NCBI GenBank assembly: GCA_022574065.1
Contig: JACZST010000001.1
Location: 2,189-28,207, forward strand
Direction: 5' to 3'
Origin: Acidobacteriota bacterium
Lineage (GTDB): Bacteria > Actinomycetota > Acidimicrobiia > Spongiisociales > UBA5794
DNA length: 26,019 bases
The notes beneath the pieces were generated by a model. It was given only the letters and a program-made list of their open reading frames with translations. It was not told the DNA's origin and did no database searches. Positions 22,608 through 26,019 of this stretch are shown one piece after another. The position numbers were made by a program, and so were the translations under genes. Every line of letters starts with the position of its first letter. Positions within the stretch are counted from its first letter, which is position 1.

Positions 22608-23527
22608 GTCGGATCCTCCACGAAGCGACGTTTGATCTTGGCCATGGCCGAATAAACGGGCGGTACGACTTGCCCGATGCGAACAGTACCCACCGCACCC
22701 AAGAGGCGGAACGCGTCCGGTAACGAGTAGCCGTAGTCACGCTGAAGCCGTTCGGCGAGATCGTCGTAGGCACGTCGAACCAGATCTTCGAGGTGTCCGG
22801 GGCCGGGCGCCACACTCCCCAGCTCGAGGTCGGTGTTCACCTGCGGGAGTCCGGGATAGCTCAGCTCCTCGGGATCGTAGCGGTTGATGGTCAGCACCAC
22901 GTCCGCCTGAGCTTCAATAGCAGAGCGATGGATTTCGGCATCGCCCTGAGCCAGATGGGCGTCGCCGAGCGAAATGAGACCGCCGACGACATTGGCGCGG
23001 AGTACGATCTCCGCCCCCGCCGAGACCTCCGGGAGGTCCACATTTCCCATGATGTCGTCACGCTGACGAAACGATTCGACGGGCGGCCCGTCAGGAGCTA
23101 CGCCAAGCGTTCCTACAAAAGGACGGTACGGAACGCGACGAACCCCAAGAGCGGTCGGGATCTCCACCTCATCACCGTGGCGGGTGCAGATCACAGTCTC
23201 GGCCTCGAAGTCGGGATGGAGTGTCGGCGTCGTGGTCATGTAGCCAAACCCTGAGATGGGGGCACCCTCGACCTGGTCGATTCTGATCGTGAGCAGATCT
23301 CCGGGTCGGGTTCCCGCTATGGCGATGGGACCGGTCACTGGATTGGTGCCGCCAACTCTCTCTATGACATCCTCGAGCGTTCGATAGACGACGTCGGGCC
23401 CTGTGATCGTGCCGCTGTGAGCATCCTGCGTCTCGACAGTGATAGTGGTTCCAGGCTCAACGGTGGCGATCGGATCGGTTTCCGCATCGAAGTAAAACGA
23501 GGTGTGATCACGCGTCAGTCGGAGAAT
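22604..23527 (-). CDS. acetamidase/formamidase family protein (FmdA/AmdA), probable ATT start
   Basis: The frame with homology runs unbroken upstream of the first conventional start (GTG 23338): 63 extra codons read LRLTRDHTSFYFDAE, TVEPGTTITVETQDAHSG and DVIERVGGTNPVTGP, the standard N-terminus of this family. Later blocks are RDDIMGNVDLPEVSAG, GGLISLGDAHLAQGDAEI and the C-terminal DAFRLLGAVGTVRIGQ. From ATT 23527 the protein is 307 residues, the normal length; starting at GTG 23338 would delete a fifth of it. ATT lies 7 bases after a perfect AGGAGG (complement at 23535-23540) inside the upstream gene; CTG 23518 is the only other candidate. The enzyme hydrolyses small amides to ammonia and an acid. 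It overlaps the aldolase by 13 bases and the aminotransferase by 4. Confidence 0.85.
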   Translation of the reverse strand: MLRLTRDHTSFYFDAETDPIATVEPGTTITVETQDAHSGTITGPDVVYRTLEDVIERVGGTNPVTGPIAIAGTRPGDLLTIRIDQVEGAPISGFGYMTTTPTLHPDFEAETVICTRHGDEVEIPTALGVRRVPYRPFVGTLGVAPDGPPVESFRQRDDIMGNVDLPEVSAGAEIVLRANVVGGLISLGDAHLAQGDAEIHRSAIEAQADVVLTINRYDPEELSYPGLPQVNTDLELGSVAPGPGHLEDLVRRAYDDLAERLQRDYGYSLPDAFRLLGAVGTVRIGQVVPPVYSAMAKIKRRFVEDPT

Positions 23528-24303
23528 CCGCGGACCTCCTCGATGAAGGCCTTCATGGCATTGGCGAAGACCCCGATGTCACCGGTGGCGACGAAGCGCG
23601 CTCCTCGCTCCATCCAGTAGCGAGCAAGGTCGCCGTTGGGCACTGGGAGGCCGAACGCGATCTCGTTTCGACGGCACGCCGCATTGATACGCTCGACGTA
23701 GTCGACCAAGGCAGGATCATCCCACGCTCCGGCAATCCCCAGGTCGGTTGAGAGATCGGCGAGACCTACGAAGAGACAATCGATGCCGGGAACTTCCGCG
23801 ATCTCGTCGACTCGCTCGACCGCGGCCATAGTCTCCACTTGCAGAGCAACCAGCGTTGACCGATTCGACGCCTCCACATATTCCGGATATGACATCTTGA
23901 GCCCATAGCCGGAACGGCGATTGGCCGCCACCCCTCTCGTGCCACCTGGCCCGTAATGTGTGGCAGCCACCGCAGCTTCCGCCGCCTCAGTAGTCTCGAT
24001 CTGAGGCACCATGACTCCGTGAGCACCTGCGTCGAGTGCACGGGTTATGAGGTCTCTCGACCAGTTCGAGACCCGAAGAATGGGCACTGTCCCCGCCGCC
24101 TCGGCGGCAATGATCATGGCTGATTGCTGGGCCCAGGTCGCAGGAGCATGCTCAGCGTCGATGATCACGAAGTCGCAGCCAGCATGCGCACTCGCCTCCG
24201 TGACCTCCACCGAGGACATGCGCACAAAGGATCCGACAACGGTGCCTCCCGCCGCGAGTCGCTCCTTGACGGGATTGCCGTCACGAAGGTCTTGCCAGCC
24301 CAT
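23515..24303 (-). CDS. HpcH/HpaI family aldolase (class II pyruvate aldolase)
   Basis: A 262-residue TIM-barrel aldolase. Active-site landmarks of HpcH/HpaI are visible: IDAEHAP with His52, ILRVSN with Arg77 (pyruvate carboxylate), QVETMAA with Glu157, and LFVGLADLSTDLG with Asp183, where Glu and Asp hold the divalent metal. These enzymes split 4-hydroxy-2-oxo acids into pyruvate and an aldehyde (for example 4-hydroxy-2-oxoheptane-1,7-dioate, 2-keto-3-deoxy-L-rhamnonate or -glucarate); the actual substrate is not identifiable. ATG 24303 lies 1 base after the stop of the ABC ATPase; the longer frame upstream is a shadow of that gene. The AGGAGG for the following acetamidase lies in its last codons. 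Confidence 0.9.
   Translation of the reverse strand: MGWQDLRDGNPVKERLAAGGTVVGSFVRMSSVEVTEASAHAGCDFVIIDAEHAPATWAQQSAMIIAAEAAGTVPILRVSNWSRDLITRALDAGAHGVMVPQIETTEAAEAAVAATHYGPGGTRGVAANRRSGYGLKMSYPEYVEASNRSTLVALQVETMAAVERVDEIAEVPGIDCLFVGLADLSTDLGIAGAWDDPALVDYVERINAACRRNEIAFGLPVPNGDLARYWMERGARFVATGDIGVFANAMKAFIEEVRGFSD
23535..23540 (-). promoter_or_regulatory. ribosome binding site supporting an ATT start
   Basis: On the minus strand this is AGGAGG, a perfect Shine-Dalgarno core, 7 bases before ATT 23527. It lies within the last codons of the aldolase gene. No ATG, GTG or TTG occurs in the acetamidase frame between here and 23338, so this site argues for ATT, or less well CTG 23518, as the initiation codon. 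Confidence 0.6.
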
Positions 24304-24304
24304 A

Positions 24305-25366
24305 TCAGATAATGGCCTTCGCCTCAGGGAAGTGGCACGCCACCTTGTGACCCGGCTGAAGCTCCTTGAGGGGCGGCTCCTCACGGGCACAGATCTCCTT
24401 GTCTTTACCCACAGGGCATCGAGTGTGGAAGCGACACCCGGACGGTGGGTTGAGCGGGCTCGGCACATCGCCCTCCAAGAGGATGCGAGAGCGCTTGCGC
24501 TCCAACTTGGGGCTGGGGACGGGTACCGCGGACAGCAGCGCATGCGTGTAAGGATGCATGGGTTGGCGAAACAGCTCGTCCGTAGTCGTCCACTCGACGA
24601 TCTTTCCCAGATACATAACGGCCACGTCGTCACAGATGTGACGAACCACGGCGAGATCGTGGGCGATGAAGAGGTACGTCACGCCGAGATCGTCTTGCAG
24701 CTCCTCGAGCAGGTTGAGCACCTGCGCCTGGATCGATACGTCGAGCGCAGACACCGGTTCATCGAGGATGAGGAAGCTTGGGTTGAGCGCCAGCGCCCTC
24801 GCCACCGCGACACGCTGGCGCTGACCTCCAGAGAACTCGTGGGGAAATCGGTCCACCCAGCTGGGGCTGAGGCCGACCATCTGCAGGAGGTCATTGACCT
24901 TGACCTGTCGTTCGCTCACCGTCAGCGAGGTGTGGACCCTTAGTGGCTCATCCAGCGTCTGTCCGATCGTCATCCGCGGATTGAACGATGCAAAGGGATC
25001 CTGGAAGACGATTTGCATCTGTCTGCGCAGCGCCCGGAGCTGCTTGCGGTCGGCCGCGATAATGTCAATGCTCTCCCGCCCCTCGCCCTCGAGCGGCATC
25101 TGCAGGTAGACCTTTCCCGACGTCGGTTCGATGAGGCGAAGAATGCAGCGCGCAGTAGTGGACTTGCCGCAACCCGACTCCCCCACCAGCCCCATCGTCC
25201 GTCCGAAATGAATGTCGAATGACACGCCGGCAACAGCCGACACTTCTCCCTTCTCTCCGGATCCGAAAAACCTTCCCACCGTGAAGGTCTTCACCAGATC
25301 GTCAACCGACAGAACGACGTCGTCGCCGAGTACCACCGACTCGCCTGCTCTGCCGTCGCTCGTCAC
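24305..25366 (-). CDS. ABC transporter ATP-binding protein, DppF/OppF-like
   Basis: About 353 residues with all ABC motifs: Walker A GESGCGKS (about 62-69), IVFQDPFASFNPRMTIGQ as the DppF-type Q-loop, FSGGQRQRVAVARAL as signature, FLILDEPVSALD as Walker B and IAHD as H-loop. The C-terminal extension with PPSGCRFHTRCP is the cysteine motif of oligopeptide ATPases. PFASFNPRMT-like sequence and the HPYTHALLSAVP block are characteristic of OppF/DppF rather than OppD. Start choice: GTG 25366 is preceded by AGGAAAG at good spacing; GTG 25381 and TTG 25396 are alternatives, the last being directly against its GGAGG. It is the natural partner of the DppD-like ATPase at 18832, yet sits on the opposite strand. 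Confidence 0.9.
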   Translation of the reverse strand: MTSDGRAGESVVLGDDVVLSVDDLVKTFTVGRFFGSGEKGEVSAVAGVSFDIHFGRTMGLVGESGCGKSTTARCILRLIEPTSGKVYLQMPLEGEGRESIDIIAADRKQLRALRRQMQIVFQDPFASFNPRMTIGQTLDEPLRVHTSLTVSERQVKVNDLLQMVGLSPSWVDRFPHEFSGGQRQRVAVARALALNPSFLILDEPVSALDVSIQAQVLNLLEELQDDLGVTYLFIAHDLAVVRHICDDVAVMYLGKIVEWTTTDELFRQPMHPYTHALLSAVPVPSPKLERKRSRILLEGDVPSPLNPPSGCRFHTRCPVGKDKEICAREEPPLKELQPGHKVACHFPEAKAII

Positions 25367-25396
25367 GTTCTTTCCTAGCACTCGTCGAACGGTCAA

Positions 25397-25489
25397 CCTC
25401 CGTCGCGGCTGATTCTATAAACGCGCCTTGAGGCATTCCGTGGTCAGATGATATATATTCTCGACAAATACGGACATCGAGAGAGGCAT
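25397..25489. promoter_or_regulatory. divergent promoter region between DppF-like and second split-barrel genes
   Basis: An AT-rich 93-base gap. For the plus strand TTGAGG (25428-25433) and TATATA (25452-25457, 18-base spacing) or TATATT (25454-25459) form a plausible promoter, with GAGAGG (25481-25486) as ribosome binding site. For the minus strand TATAGA (complement within 25413-25418) could be a -10. GCCTTGAGGC at 25426-25435 is a small inverted repeat overlapping the -35. Confidence 0.4.
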
Positions 25490-26019
25490 ATGACAGAGGA
25501 CTGGCGCGGCAAGATCGGCAGCATGGACGGGGAACGCATGAACCTCTACCTCTCGGGTCAAACCAACGCCCACGTTGCGGTGCTCGACGAAGATGGCCGC
25601 CCGTATGTTGTGCCGCTCTGGTATCACTGGGACGGAGAGAGCTTTTGGTTCGTGATCCGGGAGCGATCAGAGGTGGCTCGCCACATGAGCCAGAGGAAGG
25701 AGGTCGGCATCGTCATTGATGACACCTCTATCGACGATTCGGAGCACGACCGCCATTTCGAGATGCCGAAGGTGTTTGCTCAGGGCACGGCCGAGGTGGT
25801 GGAAGAACCCAATGTCGGTGGTCAGTGGGTTGAAATCGCGAAGCAGATGGCGCTCCGATATTTGGGCCCGAACGGACCGTCGTACATGGTGCCAACGCTT
25901 CAGCAACCTCGTTGGCTCATCAAGGTGACTCCAGACAACCTGAAGACGTGGGAGGGGATCGGCTGGGCAAAGAAGTATTGGGTGGAGAGCGACCAAGGCC
26001 CAACATATGAGGAGGTCCA
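25490..26019 (+). CDS. split-barrel flavin/F420-type oxidoreductase (PPOX/FDOR superfamily), 3'-truncated by window end
   Basis: From ATG 25490 the frame is open to the last base; 176 codons are present and the stop lies outside. Blocks match the split-barrel family: HVAVLDEDGRPYVVPLWYHWDGE, FWFVIRERSEVARHMSQRKEV, AQGTAEVVEEPN and QWVEIAKQMALRYLGP. It resembles the protein at 9590-10165 in the same order (VPLWYQWDGE, RKRSEW, AQCSAEIVEGP, WVEVANEMAIRYTGP), so the two are paralogues. The cofactor is FMN or F420 and the substrate unknown. It is divergent from the ABC ATPase operon, with its own promoter-like region. Confidence 0.8.
   Translation, partial: MTEDWRGKIGSMDGERMNLYLSGQTNAHVAVLDEDGRPYVVPLWYHWDGESFWFVIRERSEVARHMSQRKEVGIVIDDTSIDDSEHDRHFEMPKVFAQGTAEVVEEPNVGGQWVEIAKQMALRYLGPNGPSYMVPTLQQPRWLIKVTPDNLKTWEGIGWAKKYWVESDQGPTYEEV

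Noticed and set aside
22604..23338. Short 244-residue acetamidase from GTG 23338
   Set aside because: It would discard 63 codons of in-frame family homology; the true start must lie upstream.
23515..24633. 372-residue version of the HpcH aldolase
   Set aside because: The first 110 residues are a shadow of the ABC ATPase; ATG 24303 gives the family length and a 1-base gap to the upstream stop.
24047..24943. 298-codon plus-strand frame across the aldolase/ATPase junction
   Set aside because: It crosses two confirmed minus-strand genes and shows no recognisable motif.
1..26019. tRNA, rRNA, CRISPR repeats, insertion sequences, attachment sites
   Set aside because: I saw no cloverleaf, ribosomal, direct-repeat array, transposase or terminal inverted repeat signal while reading both strands; a dedicated search could still find a short one.

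Overview
The window looks like a stretch of GC-rich (roughly 60% G+C by eye) bacterial chromosome, most likely from an uncultured actinobacterium. The clues are strong Shine-Dalgarno sites, many GTG/TTG starts, two split-barrel flavin/F420-type oxidoreductases, a Tat-type solute-binding lipoprotein and dense stop/start overlaps. The taxonomic guess is weak, and I see no rRNA, tRNA, phage, transposase or CRISPR. About 22 intact protein genes and three clear pseudogenes are packed with almost no spare DNA. The pseudogenes, plus two alpha/beta hydrolases that have lost the nucleophilic serine, suggest ongoing gene decay.

Layout. 1-3555 (+): the 3' part of a degenerate alpha/beta hydrolase, an M81/MlrC-like metallopeptidase, a frameshifted BrnT-like remnant on the minus strand, a 3-hydroxyisobutyrate-dehydrogenase-type pseudogene with a large internal deletion, and a cupin. 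3532-10165 (-): an eight-gene, translationally coupled operon read from 10165 downwards: split-barrel oxidoreductase, PLP aminotransferase, M20 amidohydrolase, RraA-like aldolase, a stand-alone lipoyl domain, an SDR, and E1 alpha and E1 beta of a 2-oxoacid-dehydrogenase-type complex. 10319-12899: a wrecked CocE/NonD hydrolase gene (+) ends base-to-base against an intact CocE/NonD gene (-). 12979-21451 (+): EthD protein and SDR (overlapping), an N-terminal-nucleophile hydrolase, a peptide-type ABC transporter (binding protein, two permeases, first ATPase), a degenerate alpha/beta hydrolase and an amidohydrolase. 21456-25366 (-): the second ABC ATPase, an HpcH/HpaI aldolase, an acetamidase/formamidase that appears to start at ATT, and a second aminotransferase. 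25490-end (+): a second split-barrel oxidoreductase, cut off by the window end.

How it may work together (inference). A peptide/opine-class importer is surrounded by at least five hydrolases of amide, peptide or ester bonds (M81, M20, Ntn hydrolase, AmdA, CocE), two related aminotransferases, two oxo-acid aldolases (RraA and HpcH types), two SDRs and a TPP-dependent E1. This is what one would expect for uptake of an amide- or peptide-linked compound, hydrolysis, transamination to a 2-oxo acid, and aldol cleavage or oxidative decarboxylation. The substrate cannot be read from the sequence. The second ATPase of the importer sits in the opposing operon, which links the plus- and minus-strand blocks functionally.

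Points most worth a second look are the eight-gene minus operon with a lone lipoyl domain instead of an E2, the ATT start of the acetamidase, the split importer, and the pair of nucleophile-less hydrolases.
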